DNA of 64,000 nt from Psychrosphaera haliotis (GCF_039523615.1 NZ_BAAAFQ010000004.1:496001-560000), one strand, 5' to 3'. Numbered from the stretch's first letter, positions 36,083 to 45,727 are shown. Notes: generated by a model not told the origin, from the sequence alone. Numbers and translations are program-made.

Positions 36083-36195
36083 AATTTCCTCAATTATTAC
36101 TAATGGTTAAGGTGAAAATTCACCACCCTTTTTAGACACCCTAAAAAAGGTCGCGCAATTGTACGGATCTGGAGGAAAATTTCAAGTGGTAATAA

Positions 36196-36225
36196 CAAAA
36201 ACGGGCCATTGAATAATGACCCGTT
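36196..36225 (-). terminator. Terminator after ffh
   Basis: aacgggccatt/aatgacccgtt (36200–36225, one G·U-type mismatch, 4-base loop) followed on the minus strand by a T-rich run tttgttatt. It lies about 75–100 bases after the ffh stop. Confidence 0.8.
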
Positions 36226-36298
36226 GGAAAGAATTTTACTTTAAGTGCGCTATTTTAAGCTGAATTTGCAGTACTTTTGTTTAATAAAAGGTTTTGTT

Positions 36299-37672
36299 TT
36301 ATTTTAACTTAGGAAAACCACCTGGCATTTTTGGCATTCCGCCACCCATACCGCGCATCATTTTCATTAAGCCGCCGCCTTTCATTTTTTTCATCATTTT
36401 TTGCATTTGAGTAAATTGCTTCAACAGACGATTTACGTCTTGTACCTGCGTTCCACTACCTGCAGCAATACGACGCTTTCTTGAACCTTTAATGACTTCA
36501 GGATGCTTTCGCTCTTTTTTAGTCATAGAGTTAATGATGGCTTCCATTTGATTAAACTGCTTATCATTAACTTGCCCTTTTACGGCATCAGGAATATTTC
36601 CCATACCTGGCATCTTATCCATTAAACTAGACATACCACCCATGCCACGCATTTGCGTTAGCTGGTCTTTAAAATCTTCTAAGTCAAAGCCTTGACCTTT
36701 CATCACTTTTTTAGCGACTTTCTCAGCTTTGTCTTTATCTATTTTAGATTCAATTTGCTCAACAAGGGAAAGTACGTCGCCCATACCTAAAATACGACTA
36801 GCAATACGCTCAGGATGGAACGGGTCTAACGCATCAATCTTCTCACCCATACCAATAAACTTAATTGGTTTACCGGTAATATGACGTATCGACAGTGCAG
36901 CACCACCTCTTGCATCACCATCAGCTTTAGTAAGGATGACACCGGTTAAAGGAAGCGCCTCATTAAACGCCTTAGCTGTATTTGCGGCATCTTGACCTGT
37001 CATTGCATCAACAACAAATAAAGTTTCAACTGGGTTTACAGCAGCATGCAGGTCTTTAATTTCACCCATCATGGCTTCATCAATGGCCAAACGACCAGCA
37101 GTATCTACCAGCAACACATCAAAGAATTTTTTCTTCGCGTGAGCAATCGCACCATTAACAATATCAATAGGCTTTTGTTCAACTGTACTTGGGAAAAACT
37201 CTACATCTACTTCTGCTGCAAGCGTTTCTAACTGTTTTATCGCAGCCGGGCGATAAACGTCAGCACTCACAACCAATACAGATTTCTTTTTCTTTTCTTT
37301 AAGGAACTTAGCTAACTTACCTACCGATGTTGTTTTACCAGCACCTTGTAAACCCGCCATCATTACAACGGCTGGAGGTTGAGCAGCAAGGTTTAAGTCT
37401 TCGTTTTTTTCGCCCATGGCTTTTTCAAGCTCACCCTGAACAATCTTAACGAATACTTGGCCTGGAGTTAGGCTCTTACCAACTTCTTCACCTACCGCTC
37501 TTTCTTTTACGGATTTTACGAATTCTCTTACTACTGGTAAGGCTACGTCGGCTTCTAATAAAGCCATACGAACTTCACGCAGAGTGTCTTTAATATTGTC
37601 TTCTGTCAGACGGCCGCGACCACTGATTTTTTTCAATGAAGCGGATAAACGATCGGATAAATTACTAAACAT
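36299..37672 (-). CDS. ffh: Signal recognition particle protein Ffh, 457 aa
   Basis: SRP GTPase that targets inner-membrane proteins to FtsY and the translocon. The N domain is followed by the G domain with GLQGAGKTTSVGKLA, DTAGRLAID and TKADGDARGG, and then the methionine-rich M domain with GSGTQVQDVNRLLKQF and repeated KMMKKMKGGG. Length matches E. coli Ffh (453). It is divergent from ypjD; the 217-base spacer holds the promoters of both, and I see no other gene in it. Confidence 0.98.
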   Translation of the reverse strand: MFSNLSDRLSASLKKISGRGRLTEDNIKDTLREVRMALLEADVALPVVREFVKSVKERAVGEEVGKSLTPGQVFVKIVQGELEKAMGEKNEDLNLAAQPPAVVMMAGLQGAGKTTSVGKLAKFLKEKKKKSVLVVSADVYRPAAIKQLETLAAEVDVEFFPSTVEQKPIDIVNGAIAHAKKKFFDVLLVDTAGRLAIDEAMMGEIKDLHAAVNPVETLFVVDAMTGQDAANTAKAFNEALPLTGVILTKADGDARGGAALSIRHITGKPIKFIGMGEKIDALDPFHPERIASRILGMGDVLSLVEQIESKIDKDKAEKVAKKVMKGQGFDLEDFKDQLTQMRGMGGMSSLMDKMPGMGNIPDAVKGQVNDKQFNQMEAIINSMTKKERKHPEVIKGSRKRRIAAGSGTQVQDVNRLLKQFTQMQKMMKKMKGGGLMKMMRGMGGGMPKMPGGFPKLK

Positions 37673-37889
37673 GAATTATCGCTGCTCTTTATAATGACTC
37701 AGTAATAATGAATTTATTACTATATTTAAATGTACTATTGGGGCGATTATATACAGGTGCAAGATTAAAATATAGTTAAGCACCCATCAAAGTGCCTAAC
37801 TGGCATTTCTTTTATAGTTTATGATTAACTTTCATGTTATTTTTCTGTCTCTTGTTTGCAAATAAAAGAACATATTTAAGGAATCCACA

Positions 37890-38699
37890 GTGACGTTTAT
37901 TGAGTTAGGCCTAATAACTTGTTTTATTGGCTTTTTAGCGAGCTCAGTGTTGTGTGCCAAATCTATTTACTCTAAAAGTGCGACGAACGCTAAAGCGATT
38001 TTGTTGGTTTCAGTTTTATCCACTGCCATTCAACTAGTTATTGCTAGACAAGCATTGTATATAGACAATCAAATCCACTTGTCACTCGCCTCTATGTCCT
38101 TATTAATTGCAGGACTAATTAACTTAGCCGTTGTGGTTCGTTCTATAAAACAGCTAAATCCAATGATGATTATTGTTACTACCGGATTTTCAGCATTACT
38201 CAGCTTACTACTACTAGCAACTCCGCTAAGCTCAGCTTTATATACTGGGGGAGTTACGGCGTCTTCTATTGCACTTGTGGTTCATATTGCATTATCAGTA
38301 GGTGCATATTGTATTTTGGTCATGGCTTCCTTATACGCCATCCAATTTCACTACATCGACTCAAAGTTGAAAGCTAAAACCTTATCACTTAACTCATTTT
38401 TACCACCGCTAAACATTGTTGAGCGACAGCATTTTAATTTAATGGCATTAGGCCTTGTTTTACTTACCGCAGCTTTGCTTACAGGCTTTATGTTTTTAGA
38501 TACCATGTTATCCAAAGAATATGCACATAAAACCGCTTTATCACTTATTGCTTGGGGTATATTTTTAATATTAACCATAGGCCATAAAGTTTACGGCTGG
38601 CGCGGCACAAATAGCGCATTTGCCACCGTAATTGCTGCTGTTATACTGTCGTTGGCTTATTTTGGTAGTCGCTTTGTAAAAGAGATACTTTTAAACTAA
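37890..38699 (+). CDS. ypjD: CcsA/YpjD-type cytochrome c assembly membrane protein, 269 aa
   Basis: Polytopic inner-membrane protein (eight hydrophobic segments) of the CcsA-related YpjD family; it is not the core cytochrome c maturation protein, and its role is unclear. The family has an HIALSVGAYCILVMASLYAIQ-like block and a conserved late histidine region (IGHKVYGWRG), both present. The start is GTG at 37890 with an aagga site at 37878–37882. In E. coli the same order, ypjD beside ffh and then yfjD, is kept. Confidence 0.9.
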   Translation: MTFIELGLITCFIGFLASSVLCAKSIYSKSATNAKAILLVSVLSTAIQLVIARQALYIDNQIHLSLASMSLLIAGLINLAVVVRSIKQLNPMMIIVTTGFSALLSLLLLATPLSSALYTGGVTASSIALVVHIALSVGAYCILVMASLYAIQFHYIDSKLKAKTLSLNSFLPPLNIVERQHFNLMALGLVLLTAALLTGFMFLDTMLSKEYAHKTALSLIAWGIFLILTIGHKVYGWRGTNSAFATVIAAVILSLAYFGSRFVKEILLN

Positions 38700-38745
38700 A
38701 TCACTCATACTAAATTTTACGTAACACTATATAGGAAACACCTGC

Positions 38746-40020
38746 TTGGACGACATATCAACGAGTACGCTATTTATTGCACTAGCGGCACTTATCTTTG
38801 TTTCTGCATATTTTTCAAGTTCTGAAACTGGCCTTATGGCACTCAACAAGTATCGCTTGAAGCACCTTCAAAACGAAGGGCACAAAGGAGCAATTCGCGT
38901 TTCAAAAATGATGGAGCGTCCAGATCAATTAATTGGCCTGATCCTAATTGGTAATAACTTAGTGAACATTGGCGCGTCATTTCTTGCAGCCGAAATTGGC
39001 CAGCGACTATACGGTGACGTTGGACTTGCTGTTGCAGCCTTCGTTTTAACTTTTATTATCTTAATTTTTGCCGAAGTAACGCCAAAAACTTTAGCTGCGT
39101 TACACCCAGAAAAAATTGCCTACCCAAGTTCTTGGGTTCTCAATATATTGATGAAAATACTCTACCCATTTGTATTAATTGTAAATTACATCACAAATGG
39201 CATTTTGATTATGCTTAGAATTAGCGCCAAAGATAGACAGGAACACAGCTTAAGTAGTGAAGAGTTAAGGACTGTAGTTAATGAGTCCGGCGGTCTTTTA
39301 GAAGACAAACATCAAAACATGTTGGTGAATCTTTTAGATATTGAAAATATAACTGTAGAAGACATCATGGTGCCTAGAAATGAGATTTATGCGCTAGATA
39401 TCAATGATGACTGGAAAGACTTACAACGCGGTCTTACCAACGCACAGCATACGCGATTATTATTGTATCGTGACAACATTGACGATGCAGTGGGCTTTAT
39501 TCATGTGCGTGACGCGCTACGCTTACTATCAAAAGACGACTTTACTAAGAACAACTTGTTACGAGCGGTACGTGAAATTTATTTCACCCCTGAAGGCACT
39601 TCAATTATTACCTTGATGCAAAAGCTACAACAAAACAAAGAGCGTATCGGTTTAGTTGTTGATGAATATGGTGATATTCAAGGTTTGTTTACTTTAGAAG
39701 ATATTTTAGAAGAAATTGTTGGTGACTTTACAACGGGTATTGCGGTTTACACCAGCGACGAAGTTGAAGAACAAAAAGATGGTTCTTTTGTCATTGAAGG
39801 TAGTGCGAATATTCGTGAAATCAATAAAGAGATGACTTGGGACCTTCCTATTGATGGACCGAAAACAATCAACGGCCTAATTTTAGAGTTTATGGAAGAA
39901 ATTCCTGAGATAGGCGTTTGTATTAATATTTCAGGCTATCCAATCGAAATTATTGATGTAGATGACAATAAAGTTTCTAAGGCAAAAATACACCCTCCTG
40001 AAACAAGTTCGAACGATTAA
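38746..40020 (+). CDS. yfjD: CNNM/HlyC-CorC family transporter with CBS domains, 424 aa
   Basis: Inner-membrane protein of the CNNM/YfjD type, linked to divalent-cation (Mg2+/Co2+) handling. A DUF21 membrane domain (about 1–190, with SSSETGLMALNKYRLKHL and EVTPKTLAALHPEKIA) is followed by a CBS pair (about 205–330, ITVEDIMVPRNEI; VVDEYGDIQGLFTLEDI) and a CorC/HlyC C-terminal domain (about 345–415). The start is a TTG at 38746 with tagga upstream; no nearer ATG fits. The terminator that follows overlaps the end of the converging NRPS gene. Confidence 0.92.
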   Translation: MDDISTSTLFIALAALIFVSAYFSSSETGLMALNKYRLKHLQNEGHKGAIRVSKMMERPDQLIGLILIGNNLVNIGASFLAAEIGQRLYGDVGLAVAAFVLTFIILIFAEVTPKTLAALHPEKIAYPSSWVLNILMKILYPFVLIVNYITNGILIMLRISAKDRQEHSLSSEELRTVVNESGGLLEDKHQNMLVNLLDIENITVEDIMVPRNEIYALDINDDWKDLQRGLTNAQHTRLLLYRDNIDDAVGFIHVRDALRLLSKDDFTKNNLLRAVREIYFTPEGTSIITLMQKLQQNKERIGLVVDEYGDIQGLFTLEDILEEIVGDFTTGIAVYTSDEVEEQKDGSFVIEGSANIREINKEMTWDLPIDGPKTINGLILEFMEEIPEIGVCINISGYPIEIIDVDDNKVSKAKIHPPETSSND

Positions 40021-40024
40021 CTTC

Positions 40025-40056
40025 AAAAAAAAGACAGCCTAATCGCTGTCTTTTTT
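40025..40056. terminator. Bidirectional terminator overlapping the NRPS stop codon
   Basis: The stem gacagc/gctgtc (40033–40050) has long A and T flanks (A8 left, T6 right) and serves yfjD and the NRPS. The last NRPS codons and its stop (40039–40041) are inside the hairpin. Confidence 0.85.
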
Positions 40057-43000
40057 GTTTATTTCACGTTTCAAAACATTGGCCAGTTGATCTACCTTCC
40101 CAGGTTCAAAAAAATGACTGTGAGACGTTTCTATCTCTACTTCCTTTAACCTGCCATTCATGACCTTTCTCCAACCGCCAAGCAAAGCTCCATGTATCCA
40201 GCGATAGGCCGATGATTTGATGAGAACGGTATCACCATCGTAAGGTGCCAAAACATGATTTCGCATTGCTGAAACTTGCATTAACAAGCCTCTATCTTGT
40301 ATCGCACTAAGTACTTTGGAGCCTGATGTCCGTTGTCTTGCCGCGTGCAGTTTAGCCAACACACTGGCTAACCCCTGCCATAACCAGATTATTATTAGCG
40401 GCATTTTCATCAATATCGTATCAACAATAAATACCGTTTTTACTTCAATGCCTCTTAAGCGTAAATTTCGAGCCGTTTCAACGGCCACAAGTCCACCAAC
40501 CGAAAAACCAGCTAAATAAATAGACTTACTACCTCGACTCGCAATCTTATCAGCGTAAAGAGCCGCTAACTCTTGAATCGATATTTTTTTTGTTGAACCC
40601 GGTGGTTGCAACATATGTAAATCGGATACGCCATTCATACAATTAGCCAGTGACTTAAATCTTAGTAAATCGCCATTACCTGAAGCGGCCACATATAAAC
40701 TAGCAGTGCGAGTTGTGTCGCCTAAACTAACGAGCAAATTTGGTTTATTCAGTTCGCCATTTATACACTCGACTAAGCTGGCAACAGTGGGATTTGCCAC
40801 CAATTGGTGCAAAGATAATTTTTTGTTTACTATATTTTCAATGTCGTTGAGCGCCACAACGGCAGTCAATGAATCGGCTCCAGCTTCAAAAAAGTGACTA
40901 TTTACATGCAGTGAGTCATTTCCCAATGCTTTTTTCCACAATTCAAGGATCTTTGTTTCTAAGTCGCCAATCGGGTCTCGTGCGGTCTTTAACACCTCCA
41001 CTGAATGAATAATAGGTAGCTCTTTATAATCTATCTTTTCATTGTCGGTTAAAGGCATGTTATCTATCATCATTATTCTTTGCGGCAACATGTAGTCTGG
41101 TAATAGCTGCGCTAGCTGACTTCTAACGGTCTCTAATGCTATTGATTGCTTAGTACTATACCAAGCATGAATACTCTCAGATGTATTTCCTTTTACCAGC
41201 TTACAAGCGGCCTGGACCACACCTGGAACAGATAAAATAGCATTTTCTATTTCATTAAGTTCAATACGATAACCGCGAAGTTTAATTTGCCTATCACTTC
41301 GGCCAGAAAAATGAAGCACACCGTCACAGTCAAGCCAACCTAAGTCACCGGTTTTATATAGAGTTGCATGACCTAGTAAAGGTGGCTCAAAGTGTCGGAA
41401 TTTTTGATTTGTTTCTTTATCATTGCCAACGTAACCGTTCGCTAAGCTAGCCCCAGCAATATAAACCTCTCCAGTAACACCAAATGGCTGAACTTGATCT
41501 CTTTCATTTAAAATGACTATTTGAGTATTGGCTATCGCTTTGCCAACAGGCATATTTCGGCTTTGAACCGCTTGAGGATGCACATGCCATGAAGTACAAA
41601 AAATAGTTGCCTCTGTGGGTCCATATACATTGTATAACTGAGCGCCCGTTACTTCACCAAAACGTTGCGCAATTTCATACGAAAGAACCTCCCCACCACA
41701 GCAACACACGCGTAACGGTAAACTTTGGTTGGGTATCAAACCATCTATAAATCTGGCTAAGGTTGAGGGCACAAAAGCCATCATAGTTGCATTAAACTTT
41801 ACTAATAACGACGGTAACCACTCTGGTAGCAACCTTCCTGCTTTAGGAAATGCAACACTTCCACCTGCCATTAATGGCACCAGCATTTCTATTAATGAAG
41901 GATCAAAATTAATTTGTGTTGCTTGCAGTGACCGATCACTTGAGGTGATGCCCCAGTTTTCTACTATCCAATTTAAGCGATTTTTTAATGCCAAATGGCC
42001 AATTGATACCCCTTTAGGTTGCCCTGTTGTACCTGAGGTAAACAGCGTATATGCCGTTTCACAGTTTATTTGATTAAACTTAACAAGGTCACCAAGCGGG
42101 TAGCTCTGCTTTATAAGATCAGCCAGCTCAATAACAACGAGATGACCGTTAAATTTTCGCTTATTCTCACTATTTACAAACACCGCTGTGCAATTTGTTT
42201 GTTTTTGAATGCTGGCAATTCGAGAGTCAGGCCAGTCTAAATCAATTGGTACAAATACCGCGCCCATAAAGCTACACGCTAACATAGCAACCACAACTTC
42301 AGGCCCACGAGTTAAGCCAAGAACTACTGAGTCTCCCGCTTTCACCTCTGCTTTTAAAAGCTCTTCAGCCAACAAGGCTGCCGCAATTACCAATTGTTGA
42401 TAATTAACTTCGATTTGATCTGAAATTAAGGCGATACTTTTTGGCACAACCAAGGATGTGTTAATTATGTTTTGCGCAAATGTTTCGTGGTCGAGTTTAG
42501 TCACGCCTCGTTCGTATTGTTTTACTTTTAATGCCAGCTCAGCTGGTGCACATAACTCTAGTTGCGAAACGGTTTTGTTCTCAATTATTAGCTGTTCGGC
42601 AATACTAATTAGCCGAGCGCCAAACCAATCACTTTCTGCAGCAGAAAAGAAGTTGCTGCCGCTTTCAATAACCATTTCAATATCTTTAGCATCTAGAAAA
42701 TTACAGAGTGAAATAGCTAGCGGATATCGGCTAAACGGGTTAAAAGTCTGTTTTGTCTCCGACAGCACCGCATCCCCAAATTGGCATGAAAATTCAAACT
42801 CTTCATATGAAAAAATAATATCAAACAGTCTATCCCTGCCGCTCTTAACCACTTCAAGTCTTTTGGCTTGTTCACTCAAGGGGTATTTAGCATGCCGGTA
42901 AGACTTTTTTAGACGTCGAGCAATTTGCTCCACTAAATCTACAAAACTCATCTCTTTGCTGTAACTAATACTAATAGGTAAAACAGAGACAAACATGCCT

Positions 43001-43854
43001 ATCGTATCTTTGTATTTTTTGCCGCCTCTATTTAAATTTGGAACGCCAATGGTGAGCTCTGATAGGTTCTGTGTTTCAAAAAAGTAGATAGCAATTAATG
43101 CGATATAGACCTGAAAAGGCGTGCTCTGATTTAACTTAGCAAAACCAGAGATAGCATCACCTAAATTGGATTGAATATGGTGTTTTGAAATATAGGCCTT
43201 TGCCAGTTCGCCGGTTTTATTGCTTGGCTGTCCGTAACGTTCAAAAAACAATGGGTCTGGTAGTGCCGAAAAGCTTTCTTTCCAATAGGCTTCGTCACTT
43301 TGAAAAATCCGCCCTTCTAGATACTCGTTTGAGTCTTTTACAAATTGTAAGTAATCAATTTTATTTGGTGATAATTGAACATTATTGCTTAAAACTCGTT
43401 GGTAACAATCGGCCCATTTTCGAGGAGTAATTGACAAACTCCAACCATCCATCGCCGTATGCATTGCTTGTATAACTAAATAATATTCGTCCTTTGCCTT
43501 TTTTAATAAAGCATAACGTACCGGAGCATCAGTACGTAAATCAAACTCACATGACATCCACTTTTGCTGCCAATCCATGCAAGCCTGTTCTGGATTACTG
43601 TTGCTCGTTAAATCCACGTACTCAAACTTTGGCAAATATGATTGCAATAGTTGCTGATAGCCTGAAATATTTGGTATTAACCTTAGTGCTTCATTCTCAC
43701 TAACTAGTAGCTCTAAAGACTGTTGTAGCGCAGATTGATCAATTGCGCCTTTAAGTTCCGCATAACCGCCAATATTTAAGTGTTGCGGATCTGACCAAGC
43801 TAACCATTCAGTCCAAATTTCCTTTTGTGGTACAGATAATGGTATTGAAGTCAT
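40039..43854 (-). CDS. Single-module non-ribosomal peptide synthetase, C-A-PCP-TE, 1271 aa
   Basis: A stand-alone NRPS module. Condensation domain about 5–430 with motif AMHTAMDG (catalytic H132, D136; the first His of HHxxxDG is Met). Adenylation domain about 445–960: LFTSGTTGQPKG (K614), the pocket start FDPS (D651), NVYGPTEATIF, YKTGDLG, GRSDRQIKLRGYR and the A10 lysine K940. PCP with GADSL, phosphopantetheine site S995. Thioesterase with GFSVGG (S1118), D1145 and H1247. The lid between S1118 and H1247 has an unusually hydrophobic stretch (about 1150–1165). Read by eye, the pocket code is DPISCCVIFK; I recognise no standard match. EntF has the same domain order and near length, but ent genes are absent. 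It starts 1 base after the phospholipase stop. Product unknown. Confidence 0.9.
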   Translation of the reverse strand: MTSIPLSVPQKEIWTEWLAWSDPQHLNIGGYAELKGAIDQSALQQSLELLVSENEALRLIPNISGYQQLLQSYLPKFEYVDLTSNSNPEQACMDWQQKWMSCEFDLRTDAPVRYALLKKAKDEYYLVIQAMHTAMDGWSLSITPRKWADCYQRVLSNNVQLSPNKIDYLQFVKDSNEYLEGRIFQSDEAYWKESFSALPDPLFFERYGQPSNKTGELAKAYISKHHIQSNLGDAISGFAKLNQSTPFQVYIALIAIYFFETQNLSELTIGVPNLNRGGKKYKDTIGMFVSVLPISISYSKEMSFVDLVEQIARRLKKSYRHAKYPLSEQAKRLEVVKSGRDRLFDIIFSYEEFEFSCQFGDAVLSETKQTFNPFSRYPLAISLCNFLDAKDIEMVIESGSNFFSAAESDWFGARLISIAEQLIIENKTVSQLELCAPAELALKVKQYERGVTKLDHETFAQNIINTSLVVPKSIALISDQIEVNYQQLVIAAALLAEELLKAEVKAGDSVVLGLTRGPEVVVAMLACSFMGAVFVPIDLDWPDSRIASIQKQTNCTAVFVNSENKRKFNGHLVVIELADLIKQSYPLGDLVKFNQINCETAYTLFTSGTTGQPKGVSIGHLALKNRLNWIVENWGITSSDRSLQATQINFDPSLIEMLVPLMAGGSVAFPKAGRLLPEWLPSLLVKFNATMMAFVPSTLARFIDGLIPNQSLPLRVCCCGGEVLSYEIAQRFGEVTGAQLYNVYGPTEATIFCTSWHVHPQAVQSRNMPVGKAIANTQIVILNERDQVQPFGVTGEVYIAGASLANGYVGNDKETNQKFRHFEPPLLGHATLYKTGDLGWLDCDGVLHFSGRSDRQIKLRGYRIELNEIENAILSVPGVVQAACKLVKGNTSESIHAWYSTKQSIALETVRSQLAQLLPDYMLPQRIMMIDNMPLTDNEKIDYKELPIIHSVEVLKTARDPIGDLETKILELWKKALGNDSLHVNSHFFEAGADSLTAVVALNDIENIVNKKLSLHQLVANPTVASLVECINGELNKPNLLVSLGDTTRTASLYVAASGNGDLLRFKSLANCMNGVSDLHMLQPPGSTKKISIQELAALYADKIASRGSKSIYLAGFSVGGLVAVETARNLRLRGIEVKTVFIVDTILMKMPLIIIWLWQGLASVLAKLHAARQRTSGSKVLSAIQDRGLLMQVSAMRNHVLAPYDGDTVLIKSSAYRWIHGALLGGWRKVMNGRLKEVEIETSHSHFFEPGKVDQLANVLKREINKKDSD

Positions 43855-43855
43855 T

Positions 43856-45640
43856 CTACAACCCTGCCTGTTCCTTTAATTCAGCTATGTGTTCCAACGT
43901 AAATTGGTAGCCCACTTCTATGATTTGCTCGGCTTTTTTATAGTCCATAATTTTATACTCAGACAACGGTGGCTCTAGGTATATGTCGGCACCACGTTTG
44001 GTTTGTTGACGCTGTGATAAACCGCCAATATGAGCAACTTGCATCAATATATCTACTATACCTGGCAAGGTATCCTGTTTACGACTGAAATGAGATTTCA
44101 CTTTTTTCCATGTATTTAACTCAAGCGTTTCTGTGTCTACGGAAAAGCGTCCTCGCACATCCACATCAATGGCAATGACTAAACCATTACCTCGACGTCG
44201 CTCTAATGGTGTACTCAGTCTTTGACGCATCGCTTTTACTGGCACGTTCTCTAATATTGCACCATCCACCAATAAGTTACCTTCACTTATCACCGGCGGA
44301 AATAGCCCTGCAGGAGAGTTGCTTGCAAGTACGGCTTTCCATAGAGGACCATGATCAAGTACCGCCGTTTCTGCGTCAGTAAGATTGCACGCTGCTGCAA
44401 AAAAAGGTGTCCACAAATTCTCAATATTAATATCGCCTAACGCTTCCTGAAATGCGCCAGATAAATTTCTATTAGACATAATTGAAACAACTGGGAATGT
44501 CAGCTTCATCCCGCCTTTTGCATGCTTTAATATCTCTAGGTGGATTTGTTCTCGGGGAACCCCGGCAACATAACTAGCACCTATTAACGCCCCCATACTG
44601 TTACCACCAATAATATCAATGGGAATGCCCGCTTCTTCAAAGGCCTTGATAACTCCCAAGTGTGCAAAACCTCTTGCGCCACCGCCGCCAAGTACTAGCC
44701 CGACGGCTTTTTCTAATAGAAAACGTGACAGCCGCTGAAAGTCGCCTAATTGACTATATTTAACAGGATAAACACGTTCTGCATCGCGTTCTTTATTCCA
44801 TAATAGGCGATCGGCTGAAAAGGTAGCTTTATCTGGAAAAACTAAAGCTAAGTGACGTCTCATCAACAAAAAATTAGGGTGTTCGAGTAAACTATTCTCA
44901 ATTGGCGACAACTCGGTTGATAACGACCCGTCCGCTACTAAAACCAATTGATCTGCATGCTCAAAGTTCGCTTTTTGTTTATCATCAAAGGTAGGAGCGC
45001 CTTTAAAAACAATATAATCATTAATGGATTCTATTTGATCTAATTCTCGGCCATGACTTTCTACATCTTCAAAGTAGTGACCATCGAGTACTTGGCATTT
45101 CCCATATTCAGACAGAGCAATGTATAAACTATCGCTAAACGCATTTACATCTATGGAATCGTGAATAGGTAAAATATAAAAACTTTGGGCGCGACGTCGT
45201 TTATCAACTTGCCGCTCGTGGCGTAAATGGCGGTATATTGCATTTGAAAATGCTCGATTGAGCTCTACTGGAAACTGTTTTACTAACTCTTCATATTGCG
45301 GGTAATCTAATATCGCAACCACTGACTCTCTAGTTGCCGATATATCAGCGGTTCTGGCTTGCCTTAAGATCATACTGGTTTCACCAATACAATCACCAGG
45401 TAATACTTCGTTATACATGAGTTTGTTACCATCATGTATTGTTCTGCTGACCCGTAAGCGTCCACTCACTAACAAAAATAATGAGTCAGCGTCGGAGCCT
45501 TCTTTAATAAACTTTGTGCCGCCTGGCACCGTTTCTAAACGCAAAGATTTAGCAAGCTCCAATAGCACCTCAGCAGACAATTCACTAAAGTCATTACTGG
45601 CTTTTAATAACTCAAATAACTCGCTAGTGGAAACTGTCAT
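43856..45640 (-). CDS. Patatin-like phospholipase with N-terminal cyclic-nucleotide-binding domain, 594 aa
   Basis: An NTE-type serine lipase: a cNMP-binding domain (about 15–130, FIKEGSDADSLFLLVSGRLRVS and GDCIGETSMI) followed by a middle region and a patatin domain from about 305 (GLVLGGGGARGFAHLGVI). The catalytic dyad is S348 in GNSMG and D459 in DGA. It probably hydrolyses membrane phospholipids or lysophospholipids. The cNMP-like domain suggests control by a nucleotide or a purely structural role; ligand binding cannot be seen. A rather good ribosome site (aagga, 45646–45650) precedes the ATG. It is the first gene of a two-gene unit with the NRPS. Confidence 0.93.
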   Translation of the reverse strand: MTVSTSELFELLKASNDFSELSAEVLLELAKSLRLETVPGGTKFIKEGSDADSLFLLVSGRLRVSRTIHDGNKLMYNEVLPGDCIGETSMILRQARTADISATRESVVAILDYPQYEELVKQFPVELNRAFSNAIYRHLRHERQVDKRRRAQSFYILPIHDSIDVNAFSDSLYIALSEYGKCQVLDGHYFEDVESHGRELDQIESINDYIVFKGAPTFDDKQKANFEHADQLVLVADGSLSTELSPIENSLLEHPNFLLMRRHLALVFPDKATFSADRLLWNKERDAERVYPVKYSQLGDFQRLSRFLLEKAVGLVLGGGGARGFAHLGVIKAFEEAGIPIDIIGGNSMGALIGASYVAGVPREQIHLEILKHAKGGMKLTFPVVSIMSNRNLSGAFQEALGDINIENLWTPFFAAACNLTDAETAVLDHGPLWKAVLASNSPAGLFPPVISEGNLLVDGAILENVPVKAMRQRLSTPLERRRGNGLVIAIDVDVRGRFSVDTETLELNTWKKVKSHFSRKQDTLPGIVDILMQVAHIGGLSQRQQTKRGADIYLEPPLSEYKIMDYKKAEQIIEVGYQFTLEHIAELKEQAGL

Positions 45641-45727
45641 TTTGGTCCTTGCTTAAATTATAAACCCTTATAAATTTATCATGGCAGATTTAAATTCGTT
45701 TGTCGCCTATGGAAAAGCCTTAGAAAC

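Noticed and set aside
42458..42901. A 147-residue open frame on the plus strand inside the NRPS gene
   Set aside because: It is antisense to the adenylation and condensation coding sequence, with no ribosome site or family pattern; such frames arise in AT-rich long genes.
45641..45727. TATAAT at 45657–45662 on the minus strand as promoter of the phospholipase–NRPS unit
   Set aside because: It is only about 15 bases from the start codon, has no −35 match at a proper distance, and would give a leader without room for the ribosome site.
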